64,000 nucleotides of DNA. It comes from an uncultured Bacteroidales bacterium (GTDB lineage: Bacteria; Bacteroidota; Bacteroidia; Bacteroidales; Muribaculaceae). This document shows positions 50,812 through 60,700 of the stretch, one piece after another. Position 1 is the stretch's first letter; each line of letters starts with the position of its first letter. Under the pieces are notes generated by a model. The model did not search any database. It was not told the origin of the DNA and worked only from the letters and a program-made list of their open reading frames with translations. A program made the translations under genes and the position numbers. The stretch lies in assembly GCA_902792895.1 (NCBI GenBank), contig CADBBK010000008.1:1-64000 (forward strand). Direction: 5' to 3'.

Positions 50812-50833
50812 GAGACGCAACATTTTGCGTCTC
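50812..50833. repeat. GAGACGCAA palindrome, copy 1
   Basis: GAGACGCAA and its exact complement are separated by CATT. It is related to the copies at 50862 and 63832. Confidence 0.65.
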
Positions 50834-50861
50834 CGTGTTGGCATGTTGATGGTACATCACG

Positions 50862-50891
50862 ATAGGAGACGCAAAATCTTGCGTCTCCTAT
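50862..50891. repeat. GAGACGCAA palindrome, copy 2
   Basis: A 13-bp perfect stem (ATAGGAGACGCAA and complement) has a four-base loop AATC. It lies between the convergent TamL and ABC permease genes and could also terminate both. Confidence 0.65.
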
Positions 50892-50916
50892 ATGCATCTA
50901 GTTGATAAATAAGGTA

Positions 50917-52113
50917 TTATTTCTCGTGAATCCACAAGGAATCTACCTTGCGGCGGATGGCAATGATGTTGCCTGCAGTGATGGCGCCCATGATGAGCAG
51001 GCCCACGAGGATGGATACCCAGATGCCGGCTCCACCAATGCCGAAGGCACGTATCATGTCCATATAGGTCAGGCGTCCCAAGAGCATCAGCACGATGGCC
51101 AGCACAAGCACGGCGGCATTGATGACCACGACGAGCAGGATGTAGTGCCGTGACACCTGGTCGGGGGAGTAGCCTAGCAGCAACAGGTCTTGTAGCTTTT
51201 GGGTGTTTTTCTGCAACAGCAGGTAGATGCTCAGCATGAGCACAAAGAATGACAGCAGGCTGATAATCACGCCCACGGCAATCACGATGCCGCTGATGAT
51301 GGTCAGGAAATAGTTAGCCTTGCTCGACGACATCTTGTCGCCCGCCACCTCGTAGTGGTGCTCGTCCATGTACTGCTCAATTTTCACGTCACCCGGACTG
51401 CTCACCTCCACGATGAGTCGCTGGGGCAGCTGCACGGCACCGGTGCCGAAGTAGCCGTTGGCCCATTCCAGGAATTCCTCGGGCACGATGACGGTGTTCA
51501 ATCGGTTGGAGAAACCAACGATGCGGCCTGGCATGACCTTGCGCTTGCCGTTGCCGCTCAGCGTGAACTGCAGCGGCAGCATTTCGGCTTGTCCCTCGCT
51601 GATGCGTGGCATGCCCTGGGTGGCGGCAAAGCCGAAGTTGTACAGTGACAGGTAGTCGCGTGAGATGACCACGGGCACCTCGGGCTTGTCAAGCGAGAAG
51701 CCCCAGGCATTGGGGTCGATATCGATAAACTCGTCGGGGATGGCCTCGAAGAAGAACTGCGTGTGCATCGCTTGACCGCTGCCCACACCCAACTGGGCGT
51801 CGATGGCAAAGTCGCTGTTCAGGAAACGGCCCACCTGGCGGCACCAGGGCTGCTGCTCCAGGTCGCTGATGTCGTCGTTGCTGAACTCGCCGTTGTTGCC
51901 CATCATGGCTCCGGCACCGGTCACGGCGCGGGTGATGATGAGGTAATCCTTGCTGATGAAACTCTCCTCGTCGTTGAACACGGGCCGCACGTCGCGGTAA
52001 AACTGTACGGCGAGCAGGACAATCGTCAACCCGATGAGGTTGGCGATGGAAAACCCGATGAGTTGTCCCTTGCTGATGTGCTGCCGCAGCAGTTTCCAGA
52101 TGATATCTTTCAT
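50917..52113 (-). CDS. ABC transporter permease, FtsX/MacB type
   Basis: A 398-residue inner-membrane protein with one N-terminal helix (about 21-41). A periplasmic MacB-like core of about 220 residues follows, then three helices near the C-terminus (about 270-300, 320-350, 365-385), the FtsX topology. It works with the ATP-binding protein 23 bases upstream in the same transcript. Such pairs move lipids, peptides or lipoproteins mechanically rather than through a channel. No accessory periplasmic adaptor gene is found nearby, so the substrate is unknown. Confidence 0.8.
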   Translation of the reverse strand: MKDIIWKLLRQHISKGQLIGFSIANLIGLTIVLLAVQFYRDVRPVFNDEESFISKDYLIITRAVTGAGAMMGNNGEFSNDDISDLEQQPWCRQVGRFLNSDFAIDAQLGVGSGQAMHTQFFFEAIPDEFIDIDPNAWGFSLDKPEVPVVISRDYLSLYNFGFAATQGMPRISEGQAEMLPLQFTLSGNGKRKVMPGRIVGFSNRLNTVIVPEEFLEWANGYFGTGAVQLPQRLIVEVSSPGDVKIEQYMDEHHYEVAGDKMSSSKANYFLTIISGIVIAVGVIISLLSFFVLMLSIYLLLQKNTQKLQDLLLLGYSPDQVSRHYILLVVVINAAVLVLAIVLMLLGRLTYMDMIRAFGIGGAGIWVSILVGLLIMGAITAGNIIAIRRKVDSLWIHEK

Positions 52114-52136
52114 GCTTACAGTTGATCGGTCTTTAC

Positions 52137-52781
52137 TTATAGTTTGATGACGGTGGCGCCATCCATCTGCAGGTGGTTGCCCACCGAGGTGGCGATGATG
52201 CCGGCACCCTGGCGGCTGGCTTCCTCCACGATGAGGTGCGCCACCAGACGGTTGTTCTCCTCGTCGAGGTGGCTCACCGGCTCATCGAGCAGGATGAAGT
52301 CGCACGGCTGGCACAAGGTGCGGATGATGGCGACGCGCTGCTGCTGCCCGATGGACAGTTTGCTCGCCAGGCTGTCACGCTTGTCGCTGAGGCCCATGGC
52401 GTCGAACAGGCGGTCGATCTCGTCCTTGCTCTTGAAGCCCGTGAGACGGTTTTTCAGCTCCACATTCTCCATCGCCGTGAGTTCACCGAACAGGCGCATG
52501 TCCTGCGGCAGATAGGCGATGTGGCGCTGCCGCACGTCACACCACTGGGCGACGGTCAGGGTGCGGATGTCCACGCCGTCAAAGGTGATGCTGCCGCTGT
52601 AGTCCTGGCGGTAGCCGTAGATGTAGCTGCACATCGACGACTTGCCGGTGCCGCTCTCGGCGCTGATAAGATAGCGCTTGCCGTGCTCCAGTTTGATGTC
52701 CTGCTGCCACACCTCGCTGTGGATGCCGTCATGGCCGGCGAACACGCGCGGCAGGGTATTGTGTAATGCAATCTCTTTCAT
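52137..52781 (-). CDS. ABC transporter ATP-binding protein
   Basis: A 214-residue nucleotide-binding domain. Walker A ESGTGKSS, Q-loop YLPQDMRLFG, signature LSIGQQQRV and Walker B FILLDEPVSHLDEE are all intact; the H-loop position (IATSVGNHLQ) lacks the usual His directly after the switch residues. It is of the short LolD/MacB class. Co-transcribed with the permease gene that follows on the minus strand, it powers that permease from the cytosolic side. Confidence 0.87.
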   Translation of the reverse strand: MKEIALHNTLPRVFAGHDGIHSEVWQQDIKLEHGKRYLISAESGTGKSSMCSYIYGYRQDYSGSITFDGVDIRTLTVAQWCDVRQRHIAYLPQDMRLFGELTAMENVELKNRLTGFKSKDEIDRLFDAMGLSDKRDSLASKLSIGQQQRVAIIRTLCQPCDFILLDEPVSHLDEENNRLVAHLIVEEASRQGAGIIATSVGNHLQMDGATVIKL

Positions 52782-52793
52782 TGATAACTTTTA

Positions 52794-52840
52794 TAACTCC
52801 TAACTCCTAACCCCTAACTCCTAACTCCTAACCCCTAACT
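52794..52840. repeat. Tandem TAACYCC heptad array
   Basis: TAACTCC, TAACTCC, TAACCCC is repeated twice in perfect register, then TAACT; nearly seven heptads with a 21-base superperiod. It abuts the stop codon of the cation transporter gene. Confidence 0.75.
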
Positions 52841-53780
52841 AAGGCCTAGCCCCTTTCTCACACTCGTTATTGCCGTGGTAAGGCTCGACGTGGATGTTGG
52901 TCATCACTTCGCCCAGGGATTCACTCAACTGGCGTTCTATCTCGCGGGTGATGTCGTGGGAACGCGTCACGGTGAGGTCTCCGTCGACCTTGATGTGCAT
53001 GTCCACCACGCGCAGGTTGCCGTTGCGCCGCGTGCGCAGGTTGTGGAAAGCTTTCACCCCGGGGATGCTGGTCACGATGGTGGCGATACACTCTTGCTCG
53101 TCGCTCGGGAGCGACACCTCCAGCAATTCCTCGACGGCAGGGCGCCCCATGCGGTAGGCGAGCACGAGAATGAGCACGCTCACTGCGATGGCTGCCAACG
53201 GGTCGAGCACACGCCACTGTTCTCCCAGGAACATGGCTCCAGCCACGCCCAGCAGTGTCGCAGACGTTGACAGGGCATCGGCGCGGTGATGCCAGGCATA
53301 GGCCCGCAGTGCAGCGCTGCCAGTGTCGCGACCTTTAAGACGCGTGTAGTGGTACAGCCCTTCTTTCACGACGACGGCGATGATGCCCACGATGAGCGCC
53401 ATGTTGTGCGGGCGCTCCAGCGTCCTTCCTTGGAGGGCCGACCACACGTCCTGTGCGCCCTCAATCATGAGCCCCAGGGCAACGACCACCAGGATGATGC
53501 TGATGAGGAATGCCGCCAGTGTCTCGTATTTGCCGCGCCCGTAACGGTAGCGTTCGTCAGGTCCTTTGCCCGAGAGTCGCACCATGGCATACACCAGCGC
53601 ATCGGTCACCGTGTCGCTGATGCTGTGGATGCCGTCGGCAAGGATGGCGCTCGAGTGCCCCAGCAGACCAGTGGCGATTTTCATCACCGACAGGCCGATG
53701 TCGCTCCCGATGCCCACCAGGGTACACCGCTTCTCGACGCGGTTGCGCTGCACGAGGTCATTATGTGTTGATTCTTCCAT
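52839..53780 (-). CDS. Cation diffusion facilitator family transporter
   Basis: A 313-residue membrane protein with six hydrophobic helices followed by a cytosolic ferredoxin-like domain (VVDMHIKVDGDLTVTRSHDI). LADGIHSISDTVTDA and AYAWHHRADALSTSA carry the HxxxD metal-site pairs of the CDF family. It exports a divalent ion such as Zn2+, Fe2+ or Mn2+; the metal cannot be deduced. The upstream ATG at 53804 overlaps the promoter and is rejected in favour of the ATG at 53780. The C-terminus ends in the heptad array. Confidence 0.88.
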   Translation of the reverse strand: MEESTHNDLVQRNRVEKRCTLVGIGSDIGLSVMKIATGLLGHSSAILADGIHSISDTVTDALVYAMVRLSGKGPDERYRYGRGKYETLAAFLISIILVVVALGLMIEGAQDVWSALQGRTLERPHNMALIVGIIAVVVKEGLYHYTRLKGRDTGSAALRAYAWHHRADALSTSATLLGVAGAMFLGEQWRVLDPLAAIAVSVLILVLAYRMGRPAVEELLEVSLPSDEQECIATIVTSIPGVKAFHNLRTRRNGNLRVVDMHIKVDGDLTVTRSHDITREIERQLSESLGEVMTNIHVEPYHGNNECEKGARP

Positions 53781-53801
53781 TAATATATTATAATGTGGCC
53801 G

Positions 53802-53809
53802 CAAATATA
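53802..53809 (-). promoter_or_regulatory. Minus-7 box of the CDF transporter promoter
   Basis: On the minus strand this reads TATATTTG, fitting TAnnTTTG. The nearest TTG is only 14 bases further, so the minus-33 box is weak. Confidence 0.5.
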
Positions 53810-53963
53810 CGCAATTCCCTGCACAATGGCGGCCTAATCGGCTGTTTTTTTATCGCTTGTTCTGTTGGTTGAAAAAATCAGTCCGTTGATTGAAAAAACA
53901 CGCTCATTGGTTGCAATTTAGTAGTTATTCAATGTTTTTTCATGATAATTTCAAAGAATAGAG

Positions 53964-53995
53964 TTGGTTTATAATTGTTTTTTGTAGTACCTTTG
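53964..53995 (+). promoter_or_regulatory. Promoter of the first C10 peptidase
   Basis: TTG (53964-53966) and TACCTTTG (53988-53995) are 21 bases apart. It leaves a leader of about 75 bases. Confidence 0.8.
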
Positions 53996-54078
53996 CGTGT
54001 CACATTATCAACTATCATCATTAACTGATTAATTATTAGATTCACTTATAACTACTACCATTTTTAATAATTAGGCTT

Positions 54079-57000
54079 ATGAAAAAGTTCCTGTTTCTAA
54101 TTGCTGTCGCTCTAGCGACGCTACAATTGTCGGCCGCCGATGTCTCGCCCTTGCAGGCGCAGAACGCAGCCAACGCTTTCCTTAATAGGCAGATGAGAGC
54201 CGGTACCCTCAAGGCTTCCAATGCTGCTAACCTCAAACTCGTCAAGGCCGAGGCATCGGTAGCCAGACCCACAGCCGTGGACTACTACATCTTCAATGCC
54301 GAGAATGCCTACGTTGTCGTGGCTGGTGACGACGATGCACCGCAGATCCTGATGTACAGTGAGAATGGTACTATCGACCTGGATAATATCCCTCCCGCAA
54401 TGCAATGGCTGCTCAACAAGTACAAATATCAGATTGATGGCCTCAAGGCTGGTACCATGGTGCCCGTGAAGGCCCCCAATCTTAACGCTACTGCCGTTCC
54501 ACCGTTGGTTACCGCCAACTGGGACCAGACAAAACCCTACTACAACCATACTCCCACCAGTGGAAGCACCCATGCCTACACCGGCTGTCCTGCCACCTCG
54601 CTGGCTATGTGCTTCTACTTGTATAAGTGGCCCGCAACCTATCCCGCTCTGCCTGCAATTGCGTCCAACTCCTATTACGGGTATCTGGCTGCACCGGCTC
54701 TGAGTGAAAAAGCCGCCGACTGGGACAACATGATTGATGAGTATACCGGTCCGTCAAACTACAGTTACACATCGGCACAGGCCGAGGCCGTATCATGGCT
54801 GATGCGCTATGTGGGCCAGGCTTGTAACATGGGCTACAGTACCAGCGGCAGTGGTGCTACCGACCCCGAGATTCTGGAGGCGTGCCACACCTTTGGATAC
54901 ACCGATGCCCAACTGCTCACCCTCACCGAGATCGTTCAATCGGGCTGGAGCGGTTACACCAATAGCTCGCAGAACTATACCGACGCCCAGTGGAACGAAT
55001 GGATGCTGAATGAGTTGTATAACGGACGTCCCATTGAATATCTGGCCTGTGACATCACTGGCAACCAGGTTTCAGGCCACGCCTTTAATGTGTTTGGCTG
55101 CAATAGCAGTGGCCAGTATTATGTGAACTGGGGCTGGAGCGGCGACAGCAATGGTTATTGCACGCTGCACAACTTCACTACTGCCACTGGTGCGACAGGC
55201 CAGTCGGGCTCCTACACCTTCAAGTATGGCGAGGCCATGATTATCGGCATCGCGCCTCCCGGTGGCTCTGCCACAACTCCTGAGCTCAATGTCGACCCCA
55301 CCTCGCTGAGCTTTACTGATTGCTCGACCGGCGGTACCTACACCAAGACCTTCACCGTGAGCGGTACCGACTTGAGTGGCAGTGTGAACATCTCGTCGAG
55401 TAATTCCACCTTCACCGTATCGCCCTCGACCCTCACTGCAGCCCAGGCCCAGGCAGGTGCTGCCATCACGGTGACCTACAAGCCCACTGCAGCAGGTACC
55501 CAGAGCGGCAACATCACCGTGTCGAGCACTGGCGCCTCGAGCAAGACTGTGACCGTGTCGGGCACGGCAACCGCGACGCCCACCATCACTGTTAATCCCA
55601 CCTCGCTGAGCCTGAGCACCACTGCAGGCACTGCGGTGAGCCAGACGTTCACCTTGACGGGTACTAACCTCACAGGTACCGTTTACCTGTCCTGCACGGG
55701 CACTGGTTTCTCGATTGACAAGAGCAACATCACCAAGAATGCTGCGGCTCAAGGTGCCACGATCACCGTGACCTACCATCCGACGGCAGCAGGAACCCAC
55801 ACGGGCTCTGTTACCATTACCAGCAGCGGCGCCCAGACTGTGACACTGCCCTTGACCGGAACTGCCGTGGGTGTTCCCACCATTGTTGCCGATCCCACCT
55901 CGCTGAGTTTCAACACCACCGTCGGTCAGCCTGTGACCAAGACGTTCACCGTGACCGGCACCGACCTGACGGGTTCGGTTAGCCTGGCTGTGACCGGCTC
56001 GGGCTTCTCGATTGACAAGAACACCATCAGCAAGAACCAGGCGACCAATGGCTCTACCGTGACTGTGACCTATAATCCCACCGCTGGCGGTTCCTCTAAT
56101 GGCACCGTTACCCTGACCAGCAGCGGTGCCCAGGCTGTTACCGTCTCGCTGAGCGGTATCGCCACGACGGTACCCACCATCACGGCCAACCCCACCACAC
56201 TGAACTTCCAGACGACCGTGGGCACTCCTGTGACCAACTCCTTCGTGATCAATGCCGCCAACCTCGAGGGCGACGTGAACCTGGCCGTTGAGGGCGAGGG
56301 CTTCGCAATCGACAAGAACTCGTTGACGGCCAATGCCGCTAACGGCTCGACCATCACCGTGACCTACACGCCGACGGCGTTTGGCACCCACACCGGTACC
56401 GTGACCATCACCAGCGCCAATGTTCAGCCCGTCACCGTAACGCTGAACGGCCAGGCCGACCTCGTGAAGTATGCTCCCGTGATGCTGCCTGCCGATGAGG
56501 CTTACATCAACCTGACCAAGTTCCGCGCCGACTGGACCGACCAGACGCCTGCCGACAATGTGGAAAGCTACACCCTGGAGGTATCGGCTAAGCCCGAGCT
56601 GCCTGCTTATGAGCTGCTAAGCTCTGTTGCAGGTACCGACTTCACTGGCAGTGCAACGGGTTATTACTCGATCACCTTGCCTTATCCATGGAGCGGTAAG
56701 AATGTGCGTGGTGGTCTCAACTCGGTCATCTACTTCAGAAACAACTACAACAATGACGGCTCCTACGGTAATATCACCTACACCGTTCCTGCCGGTTACG
56801 AGAATGCTACCTTCACGATGAAGATTACCACCGCCACCACCAGTGACGGCTCGGGCAGCTTCATGGTATCCACCCCGCAGACCAACGGTGTGACGCGCTA
56901 TCTCAACGCTGGCGAGACCGGTGCATGGGTAGTGAAGGCCAGCGCCGGCGAGAAGATTCTCATCACCACCGACGATGACCAGTACTCGGCCGACATCGCC

Positions 57001-57459
57001 CTGCTTGAGGTCTACAGCGGTGATGCATCGGTTGCCAACCTCAGAGCCAACGAGACCGGCGATGCTACCTATCGCCTGATTACCGGTATCACCGACAAGT
57101 TCTACACGGTTGAGGATCTGACTGCCGAAGGCACCTTCCTCTACAAGGTGAAGGCTCTGTACCTCGACGGCACCGAGAGCGAGTGGAGCAACATTGAGGA
57201 AGTAACCTTGTTCCAGAACGGTCATGGCTATGCCGTTGGTGACGTGGACCACGATGGAGTGGTGGCTATCGCAGACGTTTCGGTATTGACCGACTATCTG
57301 CTGAACGGTACTGGTGACGTATGTCTGATTTGCGCCGATGTTGACGCTGACGGCATTGTCGGCATTTCGGACGTTTCAGAGCTCATCGACAGGCTGCTGG
57401 GTAACAGCAGTGCCATGATGAAGGCTAAGAAGAACCGCGTCTTCAACCCGAACAAGTAA
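54079..57459 (+). CDS. C10-family (streptopain-like) peptidase with four Ig-like repeats and dockerin
   Basis: A 1126-residue secreted cysteine peptidase. Signal peptide about 1-20. A propeptide of the Spi/streptopain type follows (VDYYIFN, YVVVAGDD), then the C10 domain with Cys170 in YTGCPATS, His334 in SGHAFNVFG and the typical VNWGWSG strand. Four Ig-like repeats of about 95 residues start near 401, 499, 599 and 698, each with NPTSLSF-type and TVTYxPT motifs. A fibronectin-like module starts near 795, dockerin-like calcium loops near 1051-1112, and the tail is basic. Streptopain cleaves host and secreted proteins; the substrate here is unknown. It is the first of three tandem paralogues. 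Confidence 0.88.
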   Translation: MKKFLFLIAVALATLQLSAADVSPLQAQNAANAFLNRQMRAGTLKASNAANLKLVKAEASVARPTAVDYYIFNAENAYVVVAGDDDAPQILMYSENGTIDLDNIPPAMQWLLNKYKYQIDGLKAGTMVPVKAPNLNATAVPPLVTANWDQTKPYYNHTPTSGSTHAYTGCPATSLAMCFYLYKWPATYPALPAIASNSYYGYLAAPALSEKAADWDNMIDEYTGPSNYSYTSAQAEAVSWLMRYVGQACNMGYSTSGSGATDPEILEACHTFGYTDAQLLTLTEIVQSGWSGYTNSSQNYTDAQWNEWMLNELYNGRPIEYLACDITGNQVSGHAFNVFGCNSSGQYYVNWGWSGDSNGYCTLHNFTTATGATGQSGSYTFKYGEAMIIGIAPPGGSATTPELNVDPTSLSFTDCSTGGTYTKTFTVSGTDLSGSVNISSSNSTFTVSPSTLTAAQAQAGAAITVTYKPTAAGTQSGNITVSSTGASSKTVTVSGTATATPTITVNPTSLSLSTTAGTAVSQTFTLTGTNLTGTVYLSCTGTGFSIDKSNITKNAAAQGATITVTYHPTAAGTHTGSVTITSSGAQTVTLPLTGTAVGVPTIVADPTSLSFNTTVGQPVTKTFTVTGTDLTGSVSLAVTGSGFSIDKNTISKNQATNGSTVTVTYNPTAGGSSNGTVTLTSSGAQAVTVSLSGIATTVPTITANPTTLNFQTTVGTPVTNSFVINAANLEGDVNLAVEGEGFAIDKNSLTANAANGSTITVTYTPTAFGTHTGTVTITSANVQPVTVTLNGQADLVKYAPVMLPADEAYINLTKFRADWTDQTPADNVESYTLEVSAKPELPAYELLSSVAGTDFTGSATGYYSITLPYPWSGKNVRGGLNSVIYFRNNYNNDGSYGNITYTVPAGYENATFTMKITTATTSDGSGSFMVSTPQTNGVTRYLNAGETGAWVVKASAGEKILITTDDDQYSADIALLEVYSGDASVANLRANETGDATYRLITGITDKFYTVEDLTAEGTFLYKVKALYLDGTESEWSNIEEVTLFQNGHGYAVGDVDHDGVVAIADVSVLTDYLLNGTGDVCLICADVDADGIVGISDVSELIDRLLGNSSAMMKAKKNRVFNPNK

Positions 57460-57469
57460 AGAACGCCTT

Positions 57470-57486
57470 ACCGGTCCCTGACCGGT
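57470..57486. repeat. Conserved 3' hairpin of peptidase gene 1
   Basis: ACCGGTC-CCT-GACCGGT gives a 7-bp perfect stem. The same sequence recurs 3753 bases later after the second peptidase gene; a variant (CCGGTC/GACCGG) follows the third at 63738. Confidence 0.6.
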
Positions 57487-57501
57487 GACATCTCTGACCC
57501 G

Positions 57502-57550
57502 TTGCTGGGTGTCTCACCATCGAGGCACCCAGCAATTTTTCATGGATATC
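57502..57550 (+). terminator. Terminator of peptidase gene 1
   Basis: TTGCTGGGTG (57502-57511) pairs exactly with 57536-57545 and is followed by T5. Confidence 0.75.
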
Positions 57551-57637
57551 AATTTGGCCCGATCGGGAGGGCCAATTGATACATTTTGGTAGTTTGATGT
57601 CGTAAATATGAAATCGTAATATTTTTGAGAAAAATAT

Positions 57638-57669
57638 TTGCTTGTTTTAATCGGTTTTTAGTATCTTTG
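57638..57669 (+). promoter_or_regulatory. Promoter of the second C10 peptidase
   Basis: TTG (57638-57640) and TATCTTTG (57662-57669) are 21 bases apart. It excludes the start at 57625 and makes the ATG at 57715 the natural one. Confidence 0.8.
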
Positions 57670-57714
57670 CCCAGTTTTATGAAAAGATACGCTATTAACC
57701 AAAAGTTTGTTATT

Positions 57715-60700
57715 ATGAGAAAATTCTTGTTACTTTTTGCAGCCGTGATTGCGGCTCTACAAATGTCGGCCGCCGATGTGACCACAGCTCAGGCACAGGC
57801 AGCCGCTAATTCATTTCTTAATAAACAAGTAGCCGCTGGCCGCCTTAAAGCCTTCGCCGCAGCCGACCTCAAGCTTGTCAAGGCCGAAAAATCGGTAGCC
57901 AAGCCCTCGGCCGTGGACTACTACATCTTTAATTCGACAAAAGCCTATGTTGTGGTTGCCGGTGATGACCAGGCACCCGAGATCCTGATGTATGGTGAAG
58001 AGGGATCGCTTGACATGAAGAACATACCGCCCGCCATGCAGTGGCTGCTCAACAAGTACAAATATCAGATTGACGGTCTCAAGGCTGGTACCATGGCGCC
58101 GTTGAAGCAATCAAAGTTTGCCGCTTCGGTCGTTCCACCGTTGGTAACCGCCAACTGGGACCAGAGTGCACCTTATTATAACCAGTGCCCCACGAGTGGC
58201 AGCAGGCACGCTCTCACTGGCTGTCCTGCCACCTCGCTGAGTATGTGCTACTACAAGTGGAAATGGCCCTATACCTACCCTGCAGTAGCTGCCATCTCAT
58301 CTTCTAATGGTATTGCCGCACCCGCTCTTCCTGAGCGTGATGCCGACTGGGATAACATCATCGACGAGTACACCGGTCCTTCAAACTACAACTACACGTC
58401 TGCTCAGGCCGATGCCGTGGCATGGCTGATGCGCTATACCGGCCAGGCTATTCCCGATTATTCTTATGGTACCAGTGCCAGCGGTGCTAACGACCCCGAA
58501 ATTTACCAGGGTTGCCTCAATATGGGTTACACCGATGCCGAGTACCTCCTGCTCACTGAACTTCAGGGATCTTATTGGAGCGGTTACTCCAATGGTCCTC
58601 AGCAGTACACTGATGTTCAATGGAAAGAGTTCATGATGACCGAGCTGCAGAACGGTCGTCCCATCGAATACCTTGCCTATGATTACACTGGTGGCAGTCT
58701 TTCGGGCCACGCCTTCAACGTGTTTGGCTGCAATGCCACTGGTCAGTTCTACGTTAACTGGGGTTGGAGTGGCGATAGCAACGGCTATTGTACGCTGCAC
58801 AATTTCACCACCGCTACCGGTGCAACGGGTCAGGCTGGTTCTTACGTGTTCAACTATGGTGAAGCCATGATTATCGGCATCGAGCCTCCCGCAGGTGCTC
58901 TTACCAATTCCCGAATCAAGGCTAATCCTACCAATCTGACGATGAACACAATCGTGGGTCAACCCGTAACCGCTACCTTCAATGTTTCCGGTGCCAACCT
59001 CACCAGCAACGTCGCCTTGAGCATCAGCGGCAGTAATGCCTTCTCACTGAGCACCAGCAGCATCAGTATCGCTCAGGCCGAGAATGGTGTGGACGTCACT
59101 GTTACCTATAGCCCCACTAACGTCGGTAGCCATGAGGCCAATATCACGCTGACCAGCACCGATGCCGAGACCGTGACTGTCAAGGTTAACGGTACCGCCG
59201 ACCTGGAGACCTACGAGCCCGTGATGCTCGACGCCAGCAATATCACCTCTACCTCGTTCACCGCTACCTGGACCGACCAGACTCCCGCTCAGAACGTGGA
59301 GAGCTACACCCTCTATGTAAGCGATAAGCCGTTCTTGCCCCCTTATGCTCTGCTCGACAGTGTCGTATGGACTTCGTCAAATGCTGTTCCCACTGGCTGG
59401 AGCCAGAATGGTCTGAACTATTATAGCTCCAACAGCGCATGCTACTTGAGCGGAAGCACCTCCAATGCCTATGTTCAGAGTAGGACTTACGACCTTACCG
59501 GCTATGACAAGGTGACCGTTATGATCTATTCTGAGCCCTATAACAGCAACAATACCCTCACCGTGACCACCAGTGTCGCCAATAAGAAAGTCAATCTTCC
59601 CAATAATGCATCGTTCGCCTGGTACACCTTCGTTGTGGATTGCGCCAGCAGCGACTATGTGAAGATCACTTCCAGTGGTATGCCCGACATGAGGTATGTG
59701 AAGGTTTATGCCGGCGAGGTTACCGCCCCGCAGCTCAGAGCCTCCGAGACCGGCGATGCCACCTATCGTGTGATCACCGGTATCACCGACAAGAGCTACA
59801 CCGTTACCGGTCTTACCGCTGGTGGCACGTTCAACTACTATGTTGAGGCCAACTACATCAATGGCGGTACCGGCAGCAGCGAGGTTGAGCAGGTTACCCT
59901 CGTCGAGAACACCAACCCCCTCATCAATGTCAATCCGGTTTCTCTCAACATGGCTGCCAATGTCGGCGAGAGCGTAACCGCTACCTTCAATGTAACGGGT
60001 GAAAACCTTACCGGTAATGTAAACTTGGCCCTGGCCGATGCCAATGATGCTTTCAGCATCAACCCGACGACCATCACCGCCGCCGAGGCCATGGCTGGCA
60101 AGGAAGTTACCGTTACCTATGCGCCCACCGTCTTCGGCATCCAGAACGCTACCGTAACCCTGAGCGCTGCAGGTGCCGACAATGTGACCGTTGCCCTGAA
60201 TGGTACGGCCGCTCTGCTCAAGAACGATCCCGTGATGCTGCCTGCCGACGAGGCTTACATCAACCTGACCAAGTTCCGTGCCGACTGGACCGACCAGACT
60301 CCTGCCGACAATGTTGAAAGCTACACCCTGGAGGTTTCGGCCAAGCCCGAGTTGCCCACCTATGAACTCCTCAGCTCAATTGCCGGTACCGACTTCTCTG
60401 GCAGTGCAACGGGTTATTACTCGATCACCTTGCCTTATCCCTGGAGCGGTCAGAACGTGCGCGGTGGTCTCAACTCGATCATCTACTTCAGGAACAACTA
60501 CGACAACGATGGTTCCTATGGTAACATCAGCTACACTGTTCCTGCCGGTTACGAGAATGCCACCTTCACGATGAAGATTACCACCGCCACCACCAGTGAC
60601 GGCTCGGGCAGCTTCATGGTATCCACCCCGCAGACCAATGGCGTGACCCGCTACCTCAATGCTGGCGAGACCGGTGCATGGGTAGTGAAGGCCAGCGCTG

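Noticed and set aside
52794-52840. Heptad array as a CRISPR or phase-variable coding repeat
   Set aside because: There are no spacers and it lies outside coding sequence except for touching the CDF stop codon; period 7 could shift a frame, but nothing is read through it.
57625-57714. Upstream start codons for the second C10 peptidase
   Set aside because: The promoter lies at 57638-57669, and the signal peptide starts at 57715.
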